Source of the DNA: CAVIQK01 sp964613035
GTDB lineage: Bacteria; Bacillota; Clostridia; Christensenellales; DTU072
Length of the DNA stretch: 64,000 nucleotides
Assembly: GCA_964613035.1 (NCBI GenBank)
Contig: CAZTFQ010000003.1
Span: 1-64,000 of the forward strand
Reading direction: 5' to 3'
Both the position numbers and the translations under genes were made by a program. Of the stretch, positions 15,411-24,149 are shown in pieces. The notes beneath the pieces were generated by a model that saw only the letters and a program-made list of their open reading frames with translations, was not told the DNA's origin and ran no database searches. Numbering within the stretch: the first letter of the stretch is position 1; the number at the start of each line of letters is the position of its first letter.

Positions 15411-16936
15411 CAGAGTATCTCCAGATTTTTATGGAAAGCTTTTCTGAAGTCCTGAAGAGCGTACATAGCGTCTTTTATCTCCAGAGTGACGTCGGCGCCG
15501 GTGGTCTCGGTCTTCATAATGACGGAGTCGCCGAGGACGTCGCACACTATACCGGTGATATTGCCGCCGGAGCTACGGTCGAAGCATTCCGCTATACGGA
15601 CGATGACGGCGAGCTTTCTGATAGCGTCTATCTCGTCCTCGTTGAGGAGGGTAAGATAGGGGGCGAACTCGGACTGAGCCACCTCGAAGAGGTTTTTCTC
15701 GTGCATGCCGGCGACGATCGCGGCGATGATGATTTCTTTTTGAGAGACGCCGTAGAGGTTGCTGTTCATAATGAAGTAGCAAGAATGCTTATGATGGTCG
15801 TAGTAGCGATAGCTACCGCCGATATCGTGGAGCATAGAAGCTATTCTCAAAATCTTCACGTAAGGACGAGGGAGCTTATGGAGGACCTTAAGCTGTCTAT
15901 AGAGCTGGAGAGAGAGGTTGAAGACGTGCTCGGCGTGTGGGATTTTGCAATCGAAGTAATTGAGCATGGTATAGATGCTGTGACCGAGGACGTCGGAGAT
16001 GGGTTTCTCGTGAGTGGAGGGAACCGCGTAGCGGAACATAGCTCCTTCTCTCATACCCGCTCCGCCTATTATCAGCTCGGAGAAATTAGTCTCGGAGAGC
16101 ATGGCGTCCATAATGGCGAGTGCGGAGGGGAAGATATCCGCTCTGGCGGAGGAGAGCCCTTTTATCTTGGCGGTCTTTTCTATCTCGAGGGTCCTTATCG
16201 TACTGAAGATGGAGTTAAACTCCGCGACGTCGATATGATAGTTGTGCGCCATATCGAGGGGATAACGCTTAAGACGGCGGGAGATTCTGCCCAAGTTACG
16301 CATAGAACCGCCTACGGCGATGAGCTGGACCTCGGGTTCGATATCTTTTAGCCAAGGAAGTTCTTCTTGAATTCTTTCTTTGACGTAAGCGACGATCTTT
16401 TTGGAACGTTCTTCGGGAGAGCACTGTTCTTGCTGGAATTTATCGGTAAGGGTAACCGCACCGAAGGGAAGCGTGTGCTCGTTGATGAGGACTCTGCGGT
16501 TGTAGTAGATAATCTTGGTACTACCGCCGCCGATGTCCACGATGAGACCTTTAGGGACGTCCATGGAATTGATGACGCCGGTATACACGAGGGTGGCTTC
16601 TTCCAGCTCCGAAAGGACCTGAAGTTTGATTCCCGTATAGTTATAGACGTCTTCTACGAATGCTTTTTGATTTTTCGCGGATCTGACCGCGGCGGTGCCG
16701 TAGGCGAAAACCTTGCTTACCTTATGGCTTTCGTACAGGGTCTTGAACATCTTGAGGGTCTTAATGGTCTGCTGTATTCTGATAGGACGCAAAAAACCGT
16801 CGATTTCCATATCCTGGGCAAGCCTTACCGGTTCTTTAAGCTCGTCGATGACGCGGAAATATCCGCCTTCCAGCACTTTAACGATGACGAGTCTCGCAGT
16901 GTTTGAGCCTAAATCGATAATTGCGATTTTTTCCAT
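15410..16936 (-). CDS. Ppx/GppA exopolyphosphatase-family phosphatase
   Basis: The family degrades polyphosphate or the pppGpp alarmone. IAIIDLGSNTARLVIVKV opens the actin-like ATPase fold, GLIVDIGGGSTKIIYYN is the second phosphate loop, and the C-terminal 190 residues form an HD-type helical domain (ASMLHDIGGSYRYYDHHKHS). The 508-residue length matches the two-domain class. Which substrate is used cannot be read. Coupling to the MreB-like gene is unusual context. Confidence 0.88.
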   Translation of the reverse strand: MEKIAIIDLGSNTARLVIVKVLEGGYFRVIDELKEPVRLAQDMEIDGFLRPIRIQQTIKTLKMFKTLYESHKVSKVFAYGTAAVRSAKNQKAFVEDVYNYTGIKLQVLSELEEATLVYTGVINSMDVPKGLIVDIGGGSTKIIYYNRRVLINEHTLPFGAVTLTDKFQQEQCSPEERSKKIVAYVKERIQEELPWLKDIEPEVQLIAVGGSMRNLGRISRRLKRYPLDMAHNYHIDVAEFNSIFSTIRTLEIEKTAKIKGLSSARADIFPSALAIMDAMLSETNFSELIIGGAGMREGAMFRYAVPSTHEKPISDVLGHSIYTMLNYFDCKIPHAEHVFNLSLQLYRQLKVLHKLPRPYVKILRIASMLHDIGGSYRYYDHHKHSCYFIMNSNLYGVSQKEIIIAAIVAGMHEKNLFEVAQSEFAPYLTLLNEDEIDAIRKLAVIVRIAECFDRSSGGNITGIVCDVLGDSVIMKTETTGADVTLEIKDAMYALQDFRKAFHKNLEIL

Positions 16937-16953
16937 ACGATGATTCTCCGTTT

Positions 16954-18207
16954 TTATTTATTAACGAGGACTTTTTTCAAGTGTGCGAATCTAGGAAGTC
17001 CGTCCTCGAGGGGAGCTTTCGACTCGCCCTGAATGAGGGGCAGAGCGTATTCGACAAACTGTTTGCCGACCATGGTACCGTTTTCGGTAATCCATTCTGC
17101 GGGGATCTTTTTCTCGGTGTTGGCAGCCATCTTGAGACCGACTACGCCGATTTTGCATTTATATTTACCGTTCTTATCGTAATCGCGCTTCAAGACGACC
17201 ATTTTGTCGGTAGTGCCTCTGACCGCGTATTTAACGGCTGCCGAGCCGGAGCGGAAGGCTTCTTCCACGTCGACTTTGGACGCGAGGTGAGCACCGCAAC
17301 GTTGCATGAGGGAGAACTCGATTCCTCGGGTCTTGGCGCCGAATTTTTCTTTACAGAGATTGGCGAGCATTTGACCGACGCCGCCGAGCTGGACGTGACC
17401 GAAGCTGTCTTTTGAGACGTTTTCGGACATCTTTTCGGCGATGAGGGTGCCGTTTTCGTCGGCGATGCCTTCGGATACGCATATCATGACCTTGCCGTTG
17501 TTTTCGTTGTACTTCTTCTCGACGTCGGCGAGGAATTTATCGACGGTGAAGGGGACCTCGGGGAGGTAGATGAGGTCGGGACCGAGACCTTTTTCCGCGG
17601 CGAGGGCGGAAGCGGCGGTCAACCAACCGGCGTGACGCCCCATAATCTCTACGACGGTTATCATGGGAGTGTCGTAGACGGTGGCGTCGAGCTTAAGCTC
17701 CATAACGCTGGTCGCGACGTACTTGGCGGCGGAAGCGTATCCGGGGCAGTGGTCGGTACCGTAGAGGTCGTTGTCGATGGTCTTGGGCACGCCCATGACT
17801 CTGCATTCCCAGCCGGACTTCTTCATAAACTTGGAAATCTTGTTACAAGTATCCATGGAATCGTTGCCGCCGTTATAGAAGAAGTAACGGATGTTGTACT
17901 TTTTGAAGACTTCGAGAAGTCTGTCGTAGTCGGTAGAATCCACTTTGGCGTCTTTCAGCTTATAGCGGACGGAACCGAGAGCGGACGAGGGGGTATTTTT
18001 GAGGAGCATAAGCTCTTTCATATCCTCCTGAGAGATATCGTAGAATTCCTCGTTGAGGACTCCTCTTATTCCGTGAGCCGCGCCGTAGACGGCGGTGATG
18101 TTTTCTTGTTTTAAGGCTTCTATAAACACGCCCGCGGCACTGCTGTTGATAACAGAAGAGGGACCGCCGGACTGACCGAATATCAATGCGCCTTTTAATT
18201 CTTTCAT
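16954..18207 (-). CDS. pfp: Phosphofructokinase, PPi-dependent type
   Basis: It interconverts fructose-6-phosphate and fructose-1,6-bisphosphate, probably with pyrophosphate. Glycine-rich FGQSGGPSSVINSSAAG opens the protein. The nucleotide site reads YNGGNDSMDT instead of the ATP-type GGDGS, and the catalytic loop reads VPKTIDND with a Lys where ATP enzymes have Gly. Both features mark PPi enzymes. EIMGRHAGWL is the sugar-binding loop. At 417 residues it has the length of the long PFP clade. It lies 48 bases after pfkA in the same operon. Confidence 0.88.
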   Translation of the reverse strand: MKELKGALIFGQSGGPSSVINSSAAGVFIEALKQENITAVYGAAHGIRGVLNEEFYDISQEDMKELMLLKNTPSSALGSVRYKLKDAKVDSTDYDRLLEVFKKYNIRYFFYNGGNDSMDTCNKISKFMKKSGWECRVMGVPKTIDNDLYGTDHCPGYASAAKYVATSVMELKLDATVYDTPMITVVEIMGRHAGWLTAASALAAEKGLGPDLIYLPEVPFTVDKFLADVEKKYNENNGKVMICVSEGIADENGTLIAEKMSENVSKDSFGHVQLGGVGQMLANLCKEKFGAKTRGIEFSLMQRCGAHLASKVDVEEAFRSGSAAVKYAVRGTTDKMVVLKRDYDKNGKYKCKIGVVGLKMAANTEKKIPAEWITENGTMVGKQFVEYALPLIQGESKAPLEDGLPRFAHLKKVLVNK

Positions 18208-18255
18208 TTTTGCCTCCGTATGATGTGATATTATCGTTGTTGAGTTGTGATATAG

Positions 18256-19224
18256 TTACTTTCCGAGAGTTTCGGAAATTCTGTACAGTTCTTTATCGAA
18301 GTTCCTGGGGACTTCCAGGGCTTCCTTGACCGGCATGACGATCATTTCTCCGCCCTTGACGCCTACTACGTGAGCGCCGTGTTTGTTTTCCTGCAAAACT
18401 TCTACAGCCTTAGCTCCGCATCTGGCGGCGAGGACTCTGTCCGCCATGGTGGGGGCGCCGCCTCTCTGGATGTATCCGAGCTTAACGGTGTGCATAACGA
18501 GGGAGGGGTCTCTTGCTTCGCATTCTTTCTTAAACTGGTAGCAATCTCCCGCGCCCTCGGCGAGGATGACGATATTGGAAGTCTTGCCTTTAATCCTGTT
18601 GCGCTTCAATTCTCTGACCACTACGTCCATATCGAAAGGAATCTCGGGGACTAGGACGAATTCCGCGCCGCCTGCGAGACCTGCGTAGATGGCTATATCG
18701 CCGCAATGTCTGCCCATGACTTCTATGACGCAAGCGCGGTCGTGGCTATTCATCGTATCTCTGACGGAAGATACCGCGTTGAGAACGGTGTTGACGGCGG
18801 AATCGAAGCCTATGGTGAAGTCCGTATAGGACAAATCGTTGTCGATGGTGCCGGGGATACCGACGCAATCTATGCCGCAATCGTCGTAGAGAGCCTGCAT
18901 GCCTCTGAACGAACCGTCGCCGCCGATGACGACGAGGCTGTCGATGCCGTACGCGGACAAGACGTCCGCAGCTTTTTTACGACCTTCAACGGTCGTAAAT
19001 TCCTGAGATCTGGCGGTCTTGAGAATAGTGCCGCCTCTATGTACCGTATCGGAGACGGACCGACGGTCCATTTTCTCCAAGTTACCGTTGATGAGACCCA
19101 AGTAGCCTCTTTCTACCCCGTAGACCTCCATACCGTATGCCAGTGCAGAACGGACGACAGACCTTATAGCTGCGTTCATACCCGGGGAATCTCCACCTGA
19201 CGTCAATACCGCAATTTTTTTCAT
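18256..19224 (-). CDS. pfkA: 6-phosphofructokinase, ATP-dependent
   Basis: The committing step of glycolysis. KIAVLTSGGDSPGMNAAIRS at the start, VVIGGDGSFRGMQAL (about residue 100; GGDGS marks ATP use), IPGTIDNDLSYTD (catalytic loop) and EVMGRHCGDIA are all intact. The 322-residue length is classic PfkA. A good AAGGAG site precedes the ATG. It is the first gene of pfkA-pfp, driven by the promoter at 19312-19340. Confidence 0.97.
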   Translation of the reverse strand: MKKIAVLTSGGDSPGMNAAIRSVVRSALAYGMEVYGVERGYLGLINGNLEKMDRRSVSDTVHRGGTILKTARSQEFTTVEGRKKAADVLSAYGIDSLVVIGGDGSFRGMQALYDDCGIDCVGIPGTIDNDLSYTDFTIGFDSAVNTVLNAVSSVRDTMNSHDRACVIEVMGRHCGDIAIYAGLAGGAEFVLVPEIPFDMDVVVRELKRNRIKGKTSNIVILAEGAGDCYQFKKECEARDPSLVMHTVKLGYIQRGGAPTMADRVLAARCGAKAVEVLQENKHGAHVVGVKGGEMIVMPVKEALEVPRNFDKELYRISETLGK

Positions 19225-19311
19225 TATTACTCCTTATAGCCGTTTCCTCTAATGAGGAAAACGCCTTGCCTGCGCATAGCGAGCGTGCGCAAGACAAATT
19301 TACACAATGTA

Positions 19312-19340
19312 ATTATAACACAATAAAAAAAGCATTTCAA
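19312..19340 (-). promoter_or_regulatory. Promoter for pfkA-pfp
   Basis: On the minus strand TTGAAA (19335-19340) and TATAAT (19312-19317) have a 17-base spacer. Confidence 0.8.
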
Positions 19341-19552
19341 GTAGCAATAATAAAAAACAACGGAAAATTTTAGTAAAAGAGCCCACCCGATTTAGGAAAA
19401 TTCAGCGGAAAAACGCGGTCGAATTAAAAAACAGCCGAAAACGGAAAGTATTTTTTTCTCGTCTGCTTATATAGGGACGTTTCCTTTCGGAATCCAAGCA
19501 CCGATATTAACGTATACGCGCGCAAGCGTGCGCCGACACGCCCGTTATCATA

Positions 19553-19597
19553 AATAAAGCGCAACGGAAATACCGACGAAGATACGTTCCGTTGCGC
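19553..19597 (-). terminator. Terminator of the infC-yebC operon
   Basis: The arms GCGCAACGGAA (19559-19569) and TTCCGTTGCGC (19587-19597) pair over an 17-base loop. On the minus strand a T-rich stretch (TTTATTTATG) follows. Confidence 0.7.
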
Positions 19598-19628
19598 AAG
19601 ATACAAAAATACTGTTTACGGTTAAGTT

Positions 19629-20345
19629 TTAAGGAAGATTGGTATAGACGTTTTGGACGTCGTCGTTGTCTTCCAATACGTCGACGAGTTTTTCCACGCT
19701 GGCGATTTGAGACTCGGACACTTCCGCATAGTTGTCGGGAATCATATCGATATCTGCGGAGATTATCTCTATGCCACCCTTTTCGAGAGCTTCTCTTACC
19801 GCGCCGAGATCGGAGGGGGAAGTATAGATTTCATACACTTCGGATTCCGTTACGACGTCTTCCGCGCCCGCTTCCAGTGCCGCCATCATGACGGTTTCTT
19901 CGTCTCCCTGAGAGAGGTCTACGATGATGACGCCCTTTTTCTTAAACATATAGGACACGCAACCGGTCGCGCCCAGAGAGCCGCCGTGCTTGTCGAAAAG
20001 GTGCCTGATATCGCCCGCGGTACGATTTTTATTATCCGTAAGAGTGGTGACGATAACGGCGACGCCGCCGGGACCGTATCCCTCGTAGGTGAGTTCTTCG
20101 TAATTGACGTTAAGCCCTTCTCCGCTGGCTTTCTTGATACTGCGCTGGATATTATCGTTGGGCATATTGTTCTGTTTCGCCTTGGCGATGATATCTCTGA
20201 GTTTTGAATTGGTATCGGGATTGGGTCCGCCGTTTTTTACGGCGACGAGGATTTCCTTGCCGATTTTTGTAAAAATATTACTTCTGGCAGCATCCGATTT
20301 ACCCTTTCTGGCTTGAATATTATGCCATTTGCTATGTCCTGACAT
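19629..20345 (-). CDS. yebC: YebC/PmpR-family regulator
   Basis: The start MSGHSKWHNIQARKGKSDAA is the family signature, and THLFDKHGG-like RHLFDKHGGSLGATG lies mid-protein. Length is 238 residues. YebC proteins bind DNA as regulators, and some members (YebC2) help ribosomes at proline stretches. I cannot tell which this is, but its place behind infC, rpmI, rplT and trmH supports a link to translation. It starts 9 bases after the trmH stop. Confidence 0.95.
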   Translation of the reverse strand: MSGHSKWHNIQARKGKSDAARSNIFTKIGKEILVAVKNGGPNPDTNSKLRDIIAKAKQNNMPNDNIQRSIKKASGEGLNVNYEELTYEGYGPGGVAVIVTTLTDNKNRTAGDIRHLFDKHGGSLGATGCVSYMFKKKGVIIVDLSQGDEETVMMAALEAGAEDVVTESEVYEIYTSPSDLGAVREALEKGGIEIISADIDMIPDNYAEVSESQIASVEKLVDVLEDNDDVQNVYTNLP

Positions 20346-20354
20346 GTTGACCTC

Positions 20355-21095
20355 CTAATGATTGATTGACGCCAAATACATCGCGATGCTTCCCGCGACG
20401 CCGGCGTTGAGTGATTCTATTCCGTCCGCGCGTATCGAAATAACTTCGTCGGCGGACTGTCTGAGTTTTTTTGAAATGCCCTTAGCCTCGTTGCCTACGG
20501 CGACGACGAATTTTTCGGGGAAAGTAAACTCCGAAATATCCTTACCGTGCATATCCGTTACGTACAGCGGATAATCGGCTATAAGGGACATTGTTTCGTC
20601 CGAGTCGGCTACGACGATATTCACCTTAAAAATCGCGCTCATGGAGCTACGGACGACCTTGGGGGAATATGCCTCGACGGAATCGGAAAAGATTACCGTA
20701 TCGAAGCGAAACCCTGCCGCGCTACGAAGAAGCGTACCCGCATTGCCCGGGTCCTGAATACCGTCTAAAAGCAATATTCTGTTGCCTAAGCTACTATTAC
20801 TGCAAGGTTTCTTAACCAGAGCCAATATACCCGACGGAGACGAGACGTCGGAGACGGACCTAAAGCACGCATCGTCCAAGATATAAACCTTGTCGGATCT
20901 AGACTCCGCGAGAGCGAGGAGCTCCGTTTCTCCGTCTCTGACGAAAACTTCTTCTATTAAAGAAGAGGGGGTCTCTTTGAAAAGCGTCTCCCCCTCTACC
21001 GTTAATACATCGTGCTCGTTACGAGTTTTTTTATACTGAGTTACGCTACGGACGAATTTAACTTTATTATTATCCTTGGATAACTTAGTAGTCAT
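20355..21095 (-). CDS. TrmH/SpoU-family RNA 2'-O-methyltransferase
   Basis: It methylates a ribose in rRNA or tRNA using S-adenosylmethionine. The SPOUT knot motifs are visible: motif 1 DGIQDPGNAGTLLRSAAGF (about residue 110), motif 2 VAVGNEAKGIS (about 190) and motif 3 IESLNAGVAGSIAMYLA at the C-terminus. The N-terminus is an L30e-like substrate-binding domain. Length is 246 residues. Its ATG overlaps the rplT stop by one base (TAATG). The exact target nucleotide is unknown. Confidence 0.9.
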   Translation of the reverse strand: MTTKLSKDNNKVKFVRSVTQYKKTRNEHDVLTVEGETLFKETPSSLIEEVFVRDGETELLALAESRSDKVYILDDACFRSVSDVSSPSGILALVKKPCSNSSLGNRILLLDGIQDPGNAGTLLRSAAGFRFDTVIFSDSVEAYSPKVVRSSMSAIFKVNIVVADSDETMSLIADYPLYVTDMHGKDISEFTFPEKFVVAVGNEAKGISKKLRQSADEVISIRADGIESLNAGVAGSIAMYLASINH

Positions 21096-21445
21096 TAAAG
21101 ACTGTTCTTAGCCTGCTCGCAAAGTGCGGAGAAAGCTTGAGGGTCGCTTACTGCGATATCGGCGAGGACCTTACGGTTGAGGTCGATGCCGGCGACTTTG
21201 AGACCGTGCATGAGGCGGGAGTAGCTGAGGTCGTTGAGACGAGCGGCGGCGTTGATACGAGCGATCCAGAGACCTCTCATGTCGCGCTTTTTAAGCTTTC
21301 TGCCGACGTAAGCATACTGACCGGACTTCATTACCTGTTGACGAGCAACGCGGTAAAGCTTGGACTTGGCACCGAAGTAGCCTTTTGCTCTCTTAAGTAT
21401 GGTTCTTCTTTTTTTGACTGCATTGACAGCTCTTTTAATTCTCAT
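21095..21445 (-). CDS. rplT: Ribosomal protein L20
   Basis: Large-subunit assembly protein L20 (MRIKRAVNAVKKRRTILKRA; 116 residues). In Firmicutes it also represses infC-rpmI-rplT by binding the leader. Third gene of that operon here. Confidence 0.98.
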   Translation of the reverse strand: MRIKRAVNAVKKRRTILKRAKGYFGAKSKLYRVARQQVMKSGQYAYVGRKLKKRDMRGLWIARINAAARLNDLSYSRLMHGLKVAGIDLNRKVLADIAVSDPQAFSALCEQAKNSL

Positions 21446-21456
21446 TATTCTACCTC

Positions 21457-21657
21457 CTACTTCTGGCCGGAAATCATATTTCTAAGGGTGGCTTCCTGAG
21501 TCTTGTTGACCAGTGTGGCGTGTCTTAGGTTCATCTTTCTCTTGGAATTCTTTTTGTTAAGAATGTGGCTCTTGTTCTGCTTAAATCTTTTCAGGTGACC
21601 GTTGGCGGTAAGTCTGAAACGCTTTTTTGCACCACTATGGGATTTCATTTTAGGCAT
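21457..21657 (-). CDS. rpmI: Ribosomal protein L35
   Basis: Large-subunit protein L35 (MPKMKSHSGAKKRFRLTANG; 66 residues), between infC and rplT as in most bacteria. Confidence 0.98.
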   Translation of the reverse strand: MPKMKSHSGAKKRFRLTANGHLKRFKQNKSHILNKKNSKRKMNLRHATLVNKTQEATLRNMISGQK

Positions 21658-21684
21658 AGCTGTATTCTCCTTGTGTTGAATTTC

Positions 21685-22200
21685 TTATTTCTTTTGAGGT
21701 ACGGGCGCAACGAATGCCGTAATGTTGCGTCCTTCCTGTACGGGCTGTTTTTCCACAATCGCGACGTCGACGATTTTTTCTAAGAAAGTCTTAATGACTT
21801 CCATACCGATCTCGGGATGCGCCAGCTGTCTGCCCTTCATTCTGACGACGATTTTGACCTTATTGCCGGCTTCTACGAATTCTCTCGTGCGCTTAGCCTT
21901 AACATTGATGTCGCCGATATCGATCGTGGGGGAGAGCTGAGTTTCCTTGACCTCGATGACTCGCTGATTTTTCTTTTGTTCTTTTTCTCTCTTGATGGCG
22001 TCGTAGCGATATTTGCCGTAATCCATCAATTTACAGACAGGGGGCGTAGCGCCGGGCGAAACTTTGACGAGGTCCAGACCTCTGTCCGAGGCGATTCTTC
22101 TGGCTTCCGCTAAGGGAAGGATGCCGAGCTGACCGTTTTCGTCAAGAAGACGTACCTCTCTGTCTCTAATCTGCTCGTTAATTTGTAGTTCCTTAAACAA
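21685..22200 (-). CDS. infC: Translation initiation factor IF-3 (non-AUG start)
   Basis: IF-3 keeps ribosomal subunits apart and proofreads the start codon. The N-domain LQINEQIRDREVRLLDENGQ and the C-domain VIEVKETQLSPTIDIGD...KIVVRMKGRQLAHPEIG are intact. An in-frame ATG at 22215 reads ATGGAGG, so its own G begins the ribosome-binding site. The TTG at 22200 lies 8 bases after GGAGG and gives MFKELQINEQIR, which matches the family. I therefore choose TTG. Non-AUG starts of infC are a known autocontrol device, because IF-3 discriminates against them. The leader holds an attenuator hairpin. Confidence 0.9.
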   Translation of the reverse strand: MFKELQINEQIRDREVRLLDENGQLGILPLAEARRIASDRGLDLVKVSPGATPPVCKLMDYGKYRYDAIKREKEQKKNQRVIEVKETQLSPTIDIGDINVKAKRTREFVEAGNKVKIVVRMKGRQLAHPEIGMEVIKTFLEKIVDVAIVEKQPVQEGRNITAFVAPVPQKK

Positions 22201-22214
22201 GCAACGTTCCTCCA

Positions 22215-22252
22215 TAAAAAAATGAGATGCGCAATAACAGAATACGCATCTC
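22215..22252 (-). terminator. Attenuator-like terminator in the infC leader
   Basis: On the minus strand GAGATGCG (22245-22252) pairs with CGCATCTC (22224-22231) and a T run follows up to the infC ribosome-binding site. It lies downstream of the infC promoter, so it can stop transcription before infC. It is consistent with an L20-type leader. Confidence 0.75.
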
Positions 22253-22326
22253 TAAAAACTTATAAAATACGGTTTTTAACCTTTTCGCCGAGGCGTGAGG
22301 TGAGAATTGCTCTGCTTTGCCCTAAT

Positions 22327-22356
22327 ATATTACTTTATATAAGGATATCCCGTCAA
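22327..22356 (-). promoter_or_regulatory. Candidate promoter for infC operon
   Basis: On the minus strand TTGACG (22351-22356) and TAATAT (22327-22332) with an 18-base spacer. Confidence 0.5.
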
Positions 22357-22370
22357 GCGATTTTTTTAAA

Positions 22371-23324
22371 TTATTTTCTGGAAATCGCTTTTTTTGCTTT
22401 TTCTACGATATCTTTTGCCGTGAGGTGATAGACCTCTTTTAGATAAGGGGTCTTACCTACTTCGCCGAGCTTGTCGTAATTGCCGATCGCTTCCACGGGG
22501 GCGGGGTAATTCTCGGCGAGAGCTTCCGTGACAGCCGAGCGAAGACCGCCGTAGACGGAGTGATTTTCGCAAGTAACCGCACAACCGGTCTTACGGACGG
22601 ATTTCACGATACCTTCCACGTCGAGAGGTTTAATCGTATGAACGTTGACGACTTCAGCGTCGATGCCTTCTTCCGCAAGGAAACCTGCCGCGGCATAAGC
22701 TTCCACAACTTCTATACCCGAGGCGAAGAGCGTTACGTCCTTGCCCTCCTTAATGACGTCGACTTTACCGATAACGGCTTTGTAGTCGTCGTTGTGGAGT
22801 GCGGGGAGGACCTTCCTTTCCATACGGAGGTAGACCATACCGGGATAATCGATGATTTGGTCGAAAGCGGTGGCAAGCTCGATAGAATCGGACGGCTCGA
22901 AGATGAGAACGTCGGGGAAAGATCTCAACATCGCGATATCTTCGAAGGTCATATGGGTACCGCCGTTGAGTTCCGCGGTGATTCCGGGAGACGTGCCTAC
23001 TATGACGACTTTTTCTTTGTTATACGCGACGGATACCGCGATCTGGTCGGCTACTCTTCTGGATACGAAGGGGGCGAAAGAGAATATGAAGGGAATATAG
23101 CCGTAAGAAGAAAGTCCTGCCGCGAGGGAGGTCATATTCTGCTCGGCTATACCGCATTCTATAATCCTGTCGGGGTATTTTTCTCTGAGATACATAGTCC
23201 CCATACTGGCGGCGAGGTCGGCGTCGAGGATTACGACGCGATTATCTTTTGCCATTCTCTCGTCGAGGAGAGACGCCAGAGTCTTGCGAAGTTCTATATT
23301 TTCATATTTATTATTCATTTTCAC
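22371..23324 (-). CDS. Transketolase, C-terminal subunit
   Basis: It holds the pyrimidine-binding and C-terminal domains of transketolase in a split enzyme. RIIECGIAEQNMTSLAAGLS carries the conserved Glu that activates thiamine diphosphate, and the last 110 residues are the transketolase C-domain. Length is 317. The start overlaps the N-subunit gene by 14 bases. Together they move two-carbon units in the non-oxidative pentose phosphate pathway. A DXS-like paralogue is less likely because of the split and the sequence of the Pyr domain. Confidence 0.93.
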   Translation of the reverse strand: MKMNNKYENIELRKTLASLLDERMAKDNRVVILDADLAASMGTMYLREKYPDRIIECGIAEQNMTSLAAGLSSYGYIPFIFSFAPFVSRRVADQIAVSVAYNKEKVVIVGTSPGITAELNGGTHMTFEDIAMLRSFPDVLIFEPSDSIELATAFDQIIDYPGMVYLRMERKVLPALHNDDYKAVIGKVDVIKEGKDVTLFASGIEVVEAYAAAGFLAEEGIDAEVVNVHTIKPLDVEGIVKSVRKTGCAVTCENHSVYGGLRSAVTEALAENYPAPVEAIGNYDKLGEVGKTPYLKEVYHLTAKDIVEKAKKAISRK

Positions 23325-24132
23325 CCAGCTCCTTTAACGCGATATTCAGCATTTCTTCGTTAATGACCATATGGTGGCATTTATGTTTTTTACCGGCGGA
23401 AATGGATACGCCGTGGCCTTTTTCGGTCTTAAGTATAACCGCCTTGGGTTGCTCGGAAGAGGACGCTTTCAGACTCTCGACGACTTCTACTATGGCGTCG
23501 GGGTCGTGACCGTCGACGGATACCGTTTCCCAGCCGAATTCCGCGAATTTTTTGTGAAGGTCTTCCACGTTACAGACGTCCTTGGTCTCGCCGTCGATCT
23601 GCGCGCCGTTGTCGTCGATGAAAGCCACGAGATTGGAGAGCTTATGCTGAGCGGCGAAAAGCGCGCCTTCCCAGACCTGTCCTTCCTGGCATTCTCCGTC
23701 GCCCACGAGGGTATAAACGGTAGCGCCGTCGTTTTTCAATTTAGAACCGAGGGCTACGCCGCACGCTACGGAGAAGCCTTGACCGAGAGATCCCGTGGAG
23801 AAGTCTACGCCGGCAACTTTTTTATTGCAGTGAGACGGGAAGTGAGTACCGTTCTTATTGATAGTGGCGATCATTTCCTCTTTATCTATAAAACCGGTTT
23901 CCGCGAGAGCGGAGTATAGACCGATGCCTATATGACCTTTAGATACGACGAGGCGATCTCTTCCTTCTTTTTGCGGGTCGGAAGGATCGACGTTCATTAA
24001 TTTGCCGTACAGTGCCGCGAGGACGTCCGCGGAAGACATACAACCGCCTTCGTGTCCGCCGCCACCGCCGACGTTATAGATAGCCTTGACTATATCGGCT
24101 CTGATTCCGGATGCTAGAAGTTTTAAATCCAT
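23311..24132 (-). CDS. Transketolase, N-terminal subunit
   Basis: The diphosphate-binding half of split transketolase. The GDG-N type motif reads LVGDGECQEGQVWEGALFAA (about residue 142), ending in FIDDNGAQIDG where the metal-binding Asn lies. Length is 273 residues. It follows thrS by 17 bases, so thrS-tktN-tktC is probably one transcript. Confidence 0.94.
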   Translation of the reverse strand: MDLKLLASGIRADIVKAIYNVGGGGGHEGGCMSSADVLAALYGKLMNVDPSDPQKEGRDRLVVSKGHIGIGLYSALAETGFIDKEEMIATINKNGTHFPSHCNKKVAGVDFSTGSLGQGFSVACGVALGSKLKNDGATVYTLVGDGECQEGQVWEGALFAAQHKLSNLVAFIDDNGAQIDGETKDVCNVEDLHKKFAEFGWETVSVDGHDPDAIVEVVESLKASSSEQPKAVILKTEKGHGVSISAGKKHKCHHMVINEEMLNIALKELGENE

Positions 24133-24149
24133 TAACGTACTCCTTATAA

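Larger units (their letters stand above)
19225..19628. other. Intergenic region between pfkA and yebC
   Basis: These 404 bases hold the pfkA leader with a small hairpin next to its ribosome-binding site (TTTCCTC / GAGGAAA, 19240-19260), the pfkA promoter and the yebC terminator. A GCGCGCAAGCGTGCGC-like palindromic stretch lies near 19515-19533. I see no credible gene. Confidence 0.6.

Noticed and set aside
19424..19606. A 60-codon frame between pfkA and yebC
   Set aside because: It overlaps the terminator hairpin, has no ribosome-binding site and no known motif.
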